Below are positions 1 to 6,160 of a stretch of DNA of 18,706 nucleotides, one piece after another (positions within the stretch are counted from its first letter, which is position 1; the number at the start of each line of letters is the position of its first letter). The translations under genes and the position numbers were made by a program. The DNA is from Candidatus Gastranaerophilales bacterium (GTDB taxonomy: Bacteria; Cyanobacteriota; Vampirovibrionia; Gastranaerophilales; Gastranaerophilaceae). The DNA is taken from positions 1 through 18,706 of the forward strand of contig CALUVK010000013.1 in the NCBI GenBank assembly GCA_944324205.1, given 5' to 3'. The notes beneath the pieces were generated by a model. That model was given only the letters and a program-made list of their open reading frames with translations, ran no database searches and had not been told where the DNA came from.

Positions 1-73
1 CTAAAGATGCGCCTATTATTCCTTTGCCTAAAGAACTAACAACCCCACCTGTTATAAAAATATACTTTGTCAT
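1..73 (-). CDS. pyrG: CTP synthase, N-terminal fragment (runs off the window)
   Basis: Reading leftwards from the ATG at 73-71, the 24 codons present begin MTKYIFITGGVVSSLGKG, followed by IIGASL. This is the hallmark start of CTP synthase, which makes CTP from UTP, ATP and glutamine in the cytoplasm. The GGVVSSLGKG stretch is the P-loop-like nucleotide-binding segment of the synthetase domain. A good ribosome binding site, AAGGAG, lies at 88-83 on the minus strand, nine bases before the ATG. The rest of the gene lies outside the window, so completeness cannot be judged. A terminator separates it from gatC upstream, so it probably has its own promoter in 74-122. The identity is near certain because this N-terminus is very conserved. 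Confidence 0.93.
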   Translation of the reverse strand, partial: MTKYIFITGGVVSSLGKGIIGASL

Positions 74-122
74 ATAGCCGGACTCCTTAATAATAAACTT
101 AGTAACAAATCTAATAATAAAT

Positions 123-142
123 AAGGGGCTAAAAAGCCCCTT
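123..142 (-). terminator. Intrinsic terminator after gatC
   Basis: AAGGGGC (123-129) and GCCCCTT (136-142) form a perfect G+C-rich stem, extended by the T130-A135 pair, around a tiny A-rich loop. On the minus strand the stem is followed by TATTTATTATTA. It lies 10 bases past the gatC stop, which fits rho-independent termination of gatC before pyrG. Confidence 0.85.
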
Positions 143-152
143 GAAACTTTAC

Positions 153-434
153 TTAGTTAATTTTAGGAACTCTGAAAAATCCGTTTTCCTCATCCGGAGC
201 GTTTTTCATCAATTCCTCTTTTGTCTGTTCGTAATAAACTTCATCTTCCCGCATTACGTTTACAAAATCAATTGCATGCGCCATAGGTTCAACATTTGAT
301 GTATCAACTTCATTCATAGCATCAACATGCTTTAAGACATCGCCAAGCTGTTTTGTAAACTTCTCTTTTTCTTCTTCTGTTAATTCCAAACGAGCCAATT
401 TTGCTACGTGTTCTACGTCTTTTATTGTAATCAT
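153..434 (-). CDS. gatC: Asp-tRNA(Asn)/Glu-tRNA(Gln) amidotransferase subunit C
   Basis: This is the small subunit of the GatCAB amidotransferase, which converts Glu-tRNA(Gln), and often Asp-tRNA(Asn), to the amidated forms in the cytoplasm. The 93-residue product has the normal GatC length and pattern. Its N-terminus, MITIKDVEHVAKLARLELTE, is the typical helical start. The middle has an NEVDTSNVEPM segment, the family's 'vdt..veP' motif, followed by MREDEV and a C-terminal APDEENGFFRVPKI, the usual 'aP....g.f.vPk(v/i)' ending. GatC acts as a belt that stabilises GatA and GatB; neither is in this window. The start at 434-432 is preceded by GGAG about 13 bases upstream. It is divergent from the DciA-like gene. 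Confidence 0.95.
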   Translation of the reverse strand: MITIKDVEHVAKLARLELTEEEKEKFTKQLGDVLKHVDAMNEVDTSNVEPMAHAIDFVNVMREDEVYYEQTKEELMKNAPDEENGFFRVPKIN

Positions 435-458
435 AATTTTCTTACTCCAATATTAACA

Positions 459-487
459 ATGCTAACACAAAAAAAATCATTCGTAAA
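459..487 (-). promoter_or_regulatory. Predicted sigma70-type promoter of gatC
   Basis: On the minus strand, TTTACG (487-482) is followed after 17 bases by TAGCAT (464-459), which is preceded by TGT, making an extended -10. The predicted leader is about 18-20 nt and contains the gatC ribosome binding site. Confidence 0.5.
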
Positions 488-510
488 TAAAAACTTGAAA
501 GAACCGCATA

Positions 511-540
511 TATACATTTTTCCTTATTTTATGCTATGAT
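511..540 (+). promoter_or_regulatory. Predicted promoter of the DciA-like gene (extended -10)
   Basis: TGC-TATGAT (532-540) is a good extended -10. TATACA (511-516) is a moderate -35, 18 bases upstream. The predicted leader is about 30 nt, and no clear Shine-Dalgarno sequence is visible before the ATG at 577. Confidence 0.5.
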
Positions 541-576
541 TTTAGCAAGAGTTCTTAAATAATTATTACTTAAACC

Positions 577-903
577 ATGAAAAAAGTTTTGTATACAGAT
601 TTTGAAGGAGTGGATACCATTATAGATTCTATGATGGATTCTCCTGAATTTAAAAGAGCTGTCACAAGAACAAATCTTTACAGTTTTTGGGACAAAATTC
701 TGCCTGAAAAATTTAAGAAGCGCTCTAGACCATATTCAATGCTGCCAGGTGGAATTATGGTTATTGCCTGTGAAAACCATATTATTGCACAAGAACTTGC
801 ACTATACAAAATCATTCTCTTAAAAAAGTTTGAACCGTATCTTAAAACATTAAAAATGCGTGTTAATGATTTTAAATTTGATCCTAAAAAATGGGAATTT
901 TAA
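577..903 (+). CDS. DciA/DUF721-like protein, putative DnaB helicase loader
   Basis: The 108-residue basic protein has the DUF721 pattern: a helical start, then FWDKILPEKFKKRSRPYSML (residues 37-56), equivalent to the family's 'W..vvG..ia..t.p..l'. A short strand follows, GGIMVIACENH, equivalent to 'g.L.V.v.s', then QELALYKIILLKKFEPYL (72-89), equivalent to '.EL......ll..ln'. DUF721 includes DciA, which loads or assists the replicative helicase DnaB in bacteria lacking DnaC or DnaI. That role is known for the family and only inferred here. The usual N-terminal KH-like fold is short, and there is no long C-terminal tail. Its stop overlaps the stop of the convergent peptidase gene (shared bases 900-903). 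There is no signal peptide, so it should be cytoplasmic. The family match is good by eye; the function is moderate. Confidence 0.68.
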   Translation: MKKVLYTDFEGVDTIIDSMMDSPEFKRAVTRTNLYSFWDKILPEKFKKRSRPYSMLPGGIMVIACENHIIAQELALYKIILLKKFEPYLKTLKMRVNDFKFDPKKWEF

Positions 904-2948
904 TAAAGTTTTTCATACTCTTTTGCAATAAAAGCAATTGTTTTGGGAAAATATTGTTGCAGAAACATAGTTCTAGTTCCTATCCCATTCCACTTTTGAG
1001 GGGCATTTATTATAAGATTTGTTTCTGCTAACACTTCACCAAGACTTTTTGGAGAATTCATTAAAAAGTATTCAGCCTGTCTTATTGCTATATCAGGAAG
1101 AGTTTTTATAAATAAGTTTTTTTCATATTCGTAAATTTGCTTTAATTCTTGATTCCGTTCCAGTTCTAACACTCTTGCTTTTTCATGCCCGATTTCATGT
1201 TCAATTACAGATAACAAATTTTTTTCCTGACCTATTTGAATACCATTCCCTAAACTACGTGCAGATGTCTTATTCCAGTCTGAAATAATGGTAAATACGT
1301 TAGAATTTTTAAGTGAAAACCACTCTTCACCACCCAGATATTTTAATGTTTCTTCAGCTTTTTTATCTATCGTAAATTTATCAATAACTCTTTTTTCCAG
1401 AACAATTTGCCCTAACGTAATCTCTTCATTTTTTAAGTTTTCCAGCATTCTTTTGTTATGATAAACTTCTGATACTATATTTTCTATTGTCTTATAATCC
1501 GCCGTCTGATATTCTTTAAATTTATATTCAATTTTATTTTCTCTATCCTTCATACTGCTAATTACAACTCTGTCTGGATAAAATACGATATCGTAATATT
1601 TACCATCAACCTCAGAACAAAAATGGTTTTCAGATAATACTGTAAACTTTTTCTTAGACTCATATAAAACCTTTTTATTATTATCTGTTATTTTATAATA
1701 TAAATATCTATTCCCATCCCTATCATTCGCAAAAATATAATCTGTAACAGTTCCGTCCGGAGATGTAAAATGTTTTTCTATATGTTCTCCTCCTTGTTTA
1801 TCAACTTCTGTTAATGAGGTTTTATAAGTTTTACCCTCCACATTAGTTTCATCACAATCAAATTCTCCAATTATTTTACTTTGCGTAAAACTGCTTTTGC
1901 TTAAAAAATCATTATCAAAATCTCGTACTTCTATACTTGCATCAAGAAGCTCTTCACTATCTGCAGCCGTTTTATTTATAACTGTTGTTTTAGTCTTGTT
2001 TTCAAAATTATATATTGTGTTATTATGCTCAAAAAAAATAAGTTTGCCTGTCTCCGGATTAAATTTAAATAAAAAACTGTCTCCTTCCCCAATACATCCA
2101 CCTGTTAATACTATATATGGCTCTGAATATTTGTTTAAAGTCTTATCTAAATAATTTATCTCAATATTAAACTTGTTTTTTACCTCTGCAATTTCATCTA
2201 ACATTTTTGTACTTAATTCTGTTCCATAACTTCTATTGAAATATTCACGACAAGAAGGCAATACGCTGTATTTCATAACATGATCCAGCATACTAAAAGC
2301 TTCCGGCATACTTTTAGAATTCATAATAATATCCGGAAAATAAATATTTTTTCCCATTAAAGAATTATTTACAGCATACTCCAGAAGTTTGATTTTAAAC
2401 TCTAACTCTTTTGATGTTTTTATTGTCTTATGAACATTATAATAAATAAAATCAAAACCAATATTTTCTTGTATTAGATCTTTGTTTTTAAGTTCATAAT
2501 CAAAAAATTTAGCAGAATTTATATTATTTATAGACAATGCGTTATAAAATCTATAAAAAGTATCATTATCATCTATAATTTTATTCAAACATTGAATATT
2601 ATATTTATTTAATGGAATCTGATTTAATATCGACTGATTTTTGTCATTTAAATTTAATTTTTTTAATGCGATTTCTTGTTCTAATAATTTAAATTCCTCA
2701 TCTGTAAGTTCTTTAATCGGAGCACCTGTAATATTATCGTCGCGTTCCTGATATCGTCCTTTTATCCCTCCGGCAGAACCAAATAGAGCCAGAGCCGTCA
2801 TCGTCTCTGCCATCTTGCGAGAAGTAATAAAATTTTTATTATTTAGATGGCCGGCTGCTGTAAGACTTCCAGCGGCGATTGCTGTTATTATTCCTGTCTT
2901 GTGTAACACTTTCCAGGGATTTATGTGCGCATTAATTTTTATATTCAT
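900..2948 (-). CDS. Large protein with C-terminal lethal-factor-like zinc metallopeptidase domain
   Basis: This 682-residue protein appears to have four regions. Residues 1-62 hold two alanine/glycine-rich hydrophobic stretches (about 18-33 and 47-61), which could be a signal peptide, anchor or membrane-insertion segment. Residues 75-280 are helical and Asn/Lys/Ile-rich. Residues about 280-475 look beta-rich with YD-like pieces (SPDGTVTDYIFANDRDGNRY, 396-415). Residues about 510-682 contain the zinc site HEIGH (584-588) and, 50 residues after its second His, GEVLAE with E638 as likely third ligand. The tail FPKTIAFIAKEYEKL resembles the last helix of anthrax lethal factor, which also has HEFGH, EFFAE and a similar end. 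This suggests peptidase family M34/ATLF, clan MA; the substrate is unknown. A TATAAT lies at 2971-2966 and there is no good Shine-Dalgarno. It could be a secreted effector, a toxin or a surface protease. Confidence 0.7.
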   Translation of the reverse strand: MNIKINAHINPWKVLHKTGIITAIAAGSLTAAGHLNNKNFITSRKMAETMTALALFGSAGGIKGRYQERDDNITGAPIKELTDEEFKLLEQEIALKKLNLNDKNQSILNQIPLNKYNIQCLNKIIDDNDTFYRFYNALSINNINSAKFFDYELKNKDLIQENIGFDFIYYNVHKTIKTSKELEFKIKLLEYAVNNSLMGKNIYFPDIIMNSKSMPEAFSMLDHVMKYSVLPSCREYFNRSYGTELSTKMLDEIAEVKNKFNIEINYLDKTLNKYSEPYIVLTGGCIGEGDSFLFKFNPETGKLIFFEHNNTIYNFENKTKTTVINKTAADSEELLDASIEVRDFDNDFLSKSSFTQSKIIGEFDCDETNVEGKTYKTSLTEVDKQGGEHIEKHFTSPDGTVTDYIFANDRDGNRYLYYKITDNNKKVLYESKKKFTVLSENHFCSEVDGKYYDIVFYPDRVVISSMKDRENKIEYKFKEYQTADYKTIENIVSEVYHNKRMLENLKNEEITLGQIVLEKRVIDKFTIDKKAEETLKYLGGEEWFSLKNSNVFTIISDWNKTSARSLGNGIQIGQEKNLLSVIEHEIGHEKARVLELERNQELKQIYEYEKNLFIKTLPDIAIRQAEYFLMNSPKSLGEVLAETNLIINAPQKWNGIGTRTMFLQQYFPKTIAFIAKEYEKLY

Positions 2949-3023
2949 ATAACCGGTTACTCAAAATTATAAATGCATAAGCATAAATATTTTTGTTAAT
3001 TCATTATATTTTTTTTACAATTA

Positions 3024-3052
3024 TTTACATTTATATTCTATTTTGTTTAAAT
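3024..3052 (+). promoter_or_regulatory. Predicted promoter of rlmH, leaderless layout
   Basis: TTTACA (3024-3029), a 17-base spacer ending in TGT, and TTAAAT (3047-3052). Only six bases separate the -10 from the ATG at 3059, so transcription would start at or next to the start codon. No Shine-Dalgarno sequence is present. Confidence 0.5.
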
Positions 3053-3058
3053 TGTAGA

Positions 3059-3529
3059 ATGAAAATAAAAATTATTGCTCTTGGTAAAATCAAAGAAAAA
3101 TTTTTAAAAGATGGTATTGAAGAATTTTTGAAACGTCTTAAACCATATACTCCAATTGAAATTATTGAACTACAACCTGTAGATATAAAAAACGAAAATT
3201 TAATCGCTAAAACACTTGAGGAAGAGGCTGAAAAAATTTTAACTCATATAAAAAAGGATAGCTATGTAATTACACTCGAAATTCTTGGGAAACAGCTATC
3301 TTCGGAGGATTTTGCAGCTAAAATTAATGAAATTGCCGGTTTTGGTATAAGTGAATTAGTTTTTGTAATAGGTTCTTCGCATGGACTTTCTAAAAAAATA
3401 TCAGATATTGCTGACTTCAAATTAAGCTTTTCAAAGATGACATTTTTACATCAATTTACAAGACTTTTACTAATTGAACAAATATACAGAGCTTTTAAAA
3501 TTTTAAATAATGAAACCTATCACAAATAA
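3059..3529 (+). CDS. rlmH: 23S rRNA (pseudouridine-1915-N3) methyltransferase
   Basis: RlmH is a SPOUT-class methyltransferase that methylates pseudouridine 1915 in helix 69 of 23S rRNA on assembled 70S ribosomes. From the ATG at 3059 the product is 156 residues, the usual length. It begins MKIKIIALGKIKEKFLKDGI, typical of the family. Further features are VITLEILGKQLSSEDFA (70-86), the AdoMet-site loop FVIGSSHGLS (102-111; the usual form is 'IGG..G'), and the C-terminal knot segment LSFSKMTFLHQFTRLLLIEQ (122-141). It ends in ETYHK, matching the family's 'pYHk'. The reading frame extends upstream to an ATG at 2993, but those 22 residues are hydrophobic and absent from the family, so 3059 is preferred. 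It converges on the porin gene, with two bases between the stops. Confidence 0.95.
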   Translation: MKIKIIALGKIKEKFLKDGIEEFLKRLKPYTPIEIIELQPVDIKNENLIAKTLEEEAEKILTHIKKDSYVITLEILGKQLSSEDFAAKINEIAGFGISELVFVIGSSHGLSKKISDIADFKLSFSKMTFLHQFTRLLLIEQIYRAFKILNNETYHK

Positions 3530-3548
3530 TTTTAAATCAATATTTGTG
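3521..3548. terminator. Inverted repeat spanning both stop codons of rlmH and the porin gene
   Basis: CACAAATA (3521-3528) and TATTTGTG (3541-3548) form a perfect 8-bp stem with a 12-base loop. The loop or its edges contain the stop codons of both convergent genes. It could act as a weak bidirectional terminator, although it is A+T-rich and has no strong U-tract. Confidence 0.35.
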
Positions 3549-4821
3549 TACCTAACATAATTCTATGGGAATCTTTTGTCGCATCATTCTGGCAGAATAC
3601 ATAATTTAAAATAAGCCTTAATCCCTGTCCTTTTATGAAATAGTTTAGACCTACAGAATATTCTCTCTGATTATTATGCGCGATTTCTCTGTTCGGGTCA
3701 AATTCGTCATACCTTGCAAGAATTTGAAGTTTCTTTGTGAGCATATATCCTAAAGTCGCGTAAAAACCGCTTGCATGAGTATCAACAGAATGACCTATCG
3801 GCCCGTTATATCCGTTTGCCTGGGCCCATTCAAAATTTGCCATAAATCTTTTGTATTCATACTGGATATGAGCACCGACTACACAAAAATTATTGTTTCT
3901 ATGCCCGGCATCCATACTTCCGCCGACAAGTAATTTACCGTATCTTCCGTCGGTTTTACCCAGAGGTTTTAAATCAACTCTGCCTATGAATTCAGCGCCG
4001 GGAAAAAATTCCTGAAAGTATGTATCTGAAGAATATACCCCGAAATCATAGCCTAAAAGACTGTAATCACCGCTAATTCGTGCTCCGAGCTTACGAACCG
4101 TACCGAAATTTCTTGATATTTGCGAACGGGCAATAAACGGTAAAACAAACGGACCGTAAGCACCTTCCATACCGACAGGAGGACGTGTATGACCAACCAT
4201 AATCCTATGATGCGGAATTTTATTTGTTGCAACATACATATCTGCAAAAAGGTTTTGAACAAAATTTCTTTCCGAGAATGGCGAAATATTAATCATTACA
4301 CGAAAATCGCCGTTGTTATTTTTCAAAAATCCATCAAAACCAACATTTATCGTATTAATGTCATAATGGTTTGTAGTATGTTCAGCCCCCATACTACCTT
4401 CCGTAAACTGCAGCCCGATATCTCCGTTATAACCTGCCCATAACTGAGTCCTGTCCCAAATAGAATCCTCATCAAATTTATGAGTAAATACATCTTTTAA
4501 AAGATAATTCGGAGCGTCATATTTATCAACTTCAAGGTGATAAATATCTTGCAATTTTTCTTTCAGAGTTTTTTCTTGCGGAATTTTTTCCGAACTGATT
4601 GAAACCGCTTGAGGAATATTTTCCGAAAGCTTTAAAGCGTTATCGCTGAACAAACTATAGTTTTCACTATATTCTGTTTCCGTATTTTTTTCTTCATTTT
4701 TCAAAATATCTTCCAGAGTAATTTCTGCATACTCATTCTCTTTTCTTTGTTGATTTTGAGCTGCATGAACCGGAGTAATAAGTATTATAGCCAGTATTAA
4801 AAGTAAAATCTTTTTTTTCAT
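3532..4821 (-). CDS. Outer-membrane beta-barrel porin, OprP/OprO (phosphate-selective) type
   Basis: The 429-residue precursor has a clear Sec signal peptide: MKKK, a hydrophobic core LLLILAIILITPV, then an HAA cleavage region near residue 20-21. Residues about 22-110 are a charged, low-complexity linker. From about residue 120 to the end there are alternating strands rich in Gly and aromatics, e.g. LWAGYNGDIGLQF, and RIMVGHTRPPVGMEGAYGPF, where the family often has 'g..k.pfg.e'. The last strand is HRIMLGTQILI, ending in a hydrophobic residue as barrel proteins do. This pattern fits the phosphate-selective porin O/P family. True substrate selectivity cannot be read from the sequence. It has no SLH domain, unlike the main porins of oxygenic cyanobacteria. 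The gene follows the formate channel gene, separated by a terminator. Confidence 0.8.
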   Translation of the reverse strand: MKKKILLLILAIILITPVHAAQNQQRKENEYAEITLEDILKNEEKNTETEYSENYSLFSDNALKLSENIPQAVSISSEKIPQEKTLKEKLQDIYHLEVDKYDAPNYLLKDVFTHKFDEDSIWDRTQLWAGYNGDIGLQFTEGSMGAEHTTNHYDINTINVGFDGFLKNNNGDFRVMINISPFSERNFVQNLFADMYVATNKIPHHRIMVGHTRPPVGMEGAYGPFVLPFIARSQISRNFGTVRKLGARISGDYSLLGYDFGVYSSDTYFQEFFPGAEFIGRVDLKPLGKTDGRYGKLLVGGSMDAGHRNNNFCVVGAHIQYEYKRFMANFEWAQANGYNGPIGHSVDTHASGFYATLGYMLTKKLQILARYDEFDPNREIAHNNQREYSVGLNYFIKGQGLRLILNYVFCQNDATKDSHRIMLGTQILI

Positions 4822-4827
4822 AACTAC

Positions 4828-4857
4828 ATTCTATATATATTAAACAGAAAAGACCAA
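4828..4857 (-). promoter_or_regulatory. Predicted promoter of the porin gene, leaderless layout
   Basis: On the minus strand, TTGGTC (4857-4852), an 18-base spacer and TAGAAT (4833-4828) lie just ahead of the ATG at 4821, with six bases between. The -35 lies inside the stem of the preceding terminator. There is no Shine-Dalgarno sequence. Confidence 0.4.
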
Positions 4858-4881
4858 TCTTCCAATATGATTGGTCTTTTC
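4847..4881 (-). terminator. Intrinsic terminator after the formate/nitrite channel gene
   Basis: GAAAAGACCAATC (4847-4859) and GATTGGTCTTTTC (4869-4881) form a perfect 13-bp stem with a nine-base loop. It lies 10 bases past the channel gene's stop codon and 26 bases before the porin start. U-rich sequence follows on either strand, so it may work in both directions. Confidence 0.85.
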
Positions 4882-4890
4882 TTATTTTAT

Positions 4891-5760
4891 CTAATTTTGC
4901 TGTCTGTGTTCTTCTCTTAAGTATGCTGTCCAGAAAATTAATACAACAAACACAAATGCACCAACAATGTTTCCTAAAGTTACAGGGATAAGATTATGAA
5001 CAAAGAAACCTTTCCAGGTCATTGTTGCTAACTGATCAGGAGTCATACCGGAAGCCGCAACAATTGAAGGAAAATGCTTCATTAAAATTCCGTTAGGTAT
5101 AAAGAACATATTTGCAATACTGTGTTCATAGCCTGAAGCAACGAATGTCATGATCGGGAAGAATATCGCAAATATTTTACCGATTACACGTTTTGAAGTA
5201 GATGCCATAAAGATAGCCAAGCAAACTAACCAGTTACAAAGAATACCTCTAAAAAAGGCTTCCCCGAAAGTTAAGTTAATTTTTGAAAATGCTGTTTGCA
5301 TAGCCGTAACTCCGACAGCATCACCGCCATTATGTCCCATGCCGGCACCGTAAATTAAACCTGCAACAAGAATTGAACCTAAAAAGTTTGCTATATAAAC
5401 AACAGTCCAGCTTCTTAACAGTTTTAAAAGACTGATTTTCTTCTCTAAAACAGCAAATGTCATCATAACATTACCCGTAAACAATTCAGCACCTGTTAAT
5501 GTAACCAACATCAACCCCGTTGCGAATGTCATAGCACCGATAAGCTTTGTAAAGCCCCAGCCCATGTTTGAATCACCTGTCATAACGGTCAATGATACCT
5601 GCGCACCAAATGCGATAAATGCACCTGCTGCTATCGCTAAAGTAAACATTTTTGTTTTACTATAATCAGCCTTACCAGTCATAACATTATCACTTAATTC
5701 ATGAACAGTAGCACTCGGCGTTAAACTGTCTTGTGTGGAAATAACTTTTTCTGCTTCCAT
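4891..5760 (-). CDS. Formate/nitrite transporter (FNT) family channel
   Basis: This is a six-helix inner-membrane channel of the FocA/NirC family, which forms pentamers that move formate, nitrite or related small anions. At 289 residues it has the family length. Diagnostic segments are GAELFTGNVMM (90-100), the CNWLVCLA helix (175-182) and SGYEHSIANMFFIPNG (209-224), whose His213 matches the central pore histidine of FocA. The N-terminal 35 residues are a polar cytosolic segment, which gates some family members. A strong ribosome binding site, AGGAGAAAGG, precedes the ATG, unlike the leaderless genes nearby. The context (anaerobe-type genes, no nitrite reductase in view) favours formate, but this is inference. 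The upstream 400 bases are non-coding and may carry its promoter and regulation. Confidence 0.9.
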   Translation of the reverse strand: MEAEKVISTQDSLTPSATVHELSDNVMTGKADYSKTKMFTLAIAAGAFIAFGAQVSLTVMTGDSNMGWGFTKLIGAMTFATGLMLVTLTGAELFTGNVMMTFAVLEKKISLLKLLRSWTVVYIANFLGSILVAGLIYGAGMGHNGGDAVGVTAMQTAFSKINLTFGEAFFRGILCNWLVCLAIFMASTSKRVIGKIFAIFFPIMTFVASGYEHSIANMFFIPNGILMKHFPSIVAASGMTPDQLATMTWKGFFVHNLIPVTLGNIVGAFVFVVLIFWTAYLREEHRQQN

Positions 5761-6160
5761 TTTACCTTTCTCCTATGAAATTAATTTTCTCTCTTTTTTA
5801 GGCAATAATAATTCTATATGAATCTTAAACGAACTTAAAAATCCATACCGGCTAAATGTTTTTGCTATCTATATAAAAATTTTTTAATGTTCTTATCTGT
5901 TTTAAACATCCAGCTTCCTAAAAAAGAAGTTTATTGTCTAAATCCTTTATGATAATATCACCTGAAAAAATCATTTCAAGTAGGAGGGGTAAATATAAAT
6001 AGCCGGATTTTGAATAAAATTACCTTTATAATATAATTATTAATTTAAAATTAAATAACCGGTATAGTGTAGTTAATATCGAAAAATTTTACATTTCTAC
6101 AACTGCAATTAACATACTTATATATTACCCTAAACTTCATATAAAAGATTATTGTATTCT
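5761..6160. other. 400-bp non-coding region between murG and the FNT gene
   Basis: No convincing gene is seen on either strand; open frames are short and lack starts with ribosome binding sites. The region holds the strong ribosome binding site of the channel gene (minus strand, about 5766-5775), AT-rich tracts (6025-6056), and AGGAGGGG on the plus strand at 5983-5990 with no start codon after it. It also holds a long-range inverted repeat: AAAATCC (5838-5844) plus CCGGCTA (5848-5854), both complementary to TAGCCGGATTTT at 6000-6011. No clear murG terminator was found. The inverted repeat could be the basal stem of an RNA leader for the channel gene or of a small RNA. Confidence 0.5.

Noticed and set aside
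2993..3058. Earlier ATG for rlmH that would add 22 hydrophobic residues.
   Set aside because: RlmH is a cytosolic enzyme with a highly conserved start at MKIKIIALGK; the extension would also overlap the predicted promoter.
5981..5995. AGGAGGGG on the plus strand looks like a strong ribosome binding site.
   Set aside because: No start codon follows at a usable distance, and the next in-frame stops come within a few codons, so no gene is supported.
6061..6085. GGTATAGTGTAGTTAATATC resembles the D-arm start of a tRNA.
   Set aside because: No anticodon arm, no GGTTCGAATCC-like T-arm and no matching acceptor stem follow; the downstream sequence is AT-rich without cloverleaf pairing.
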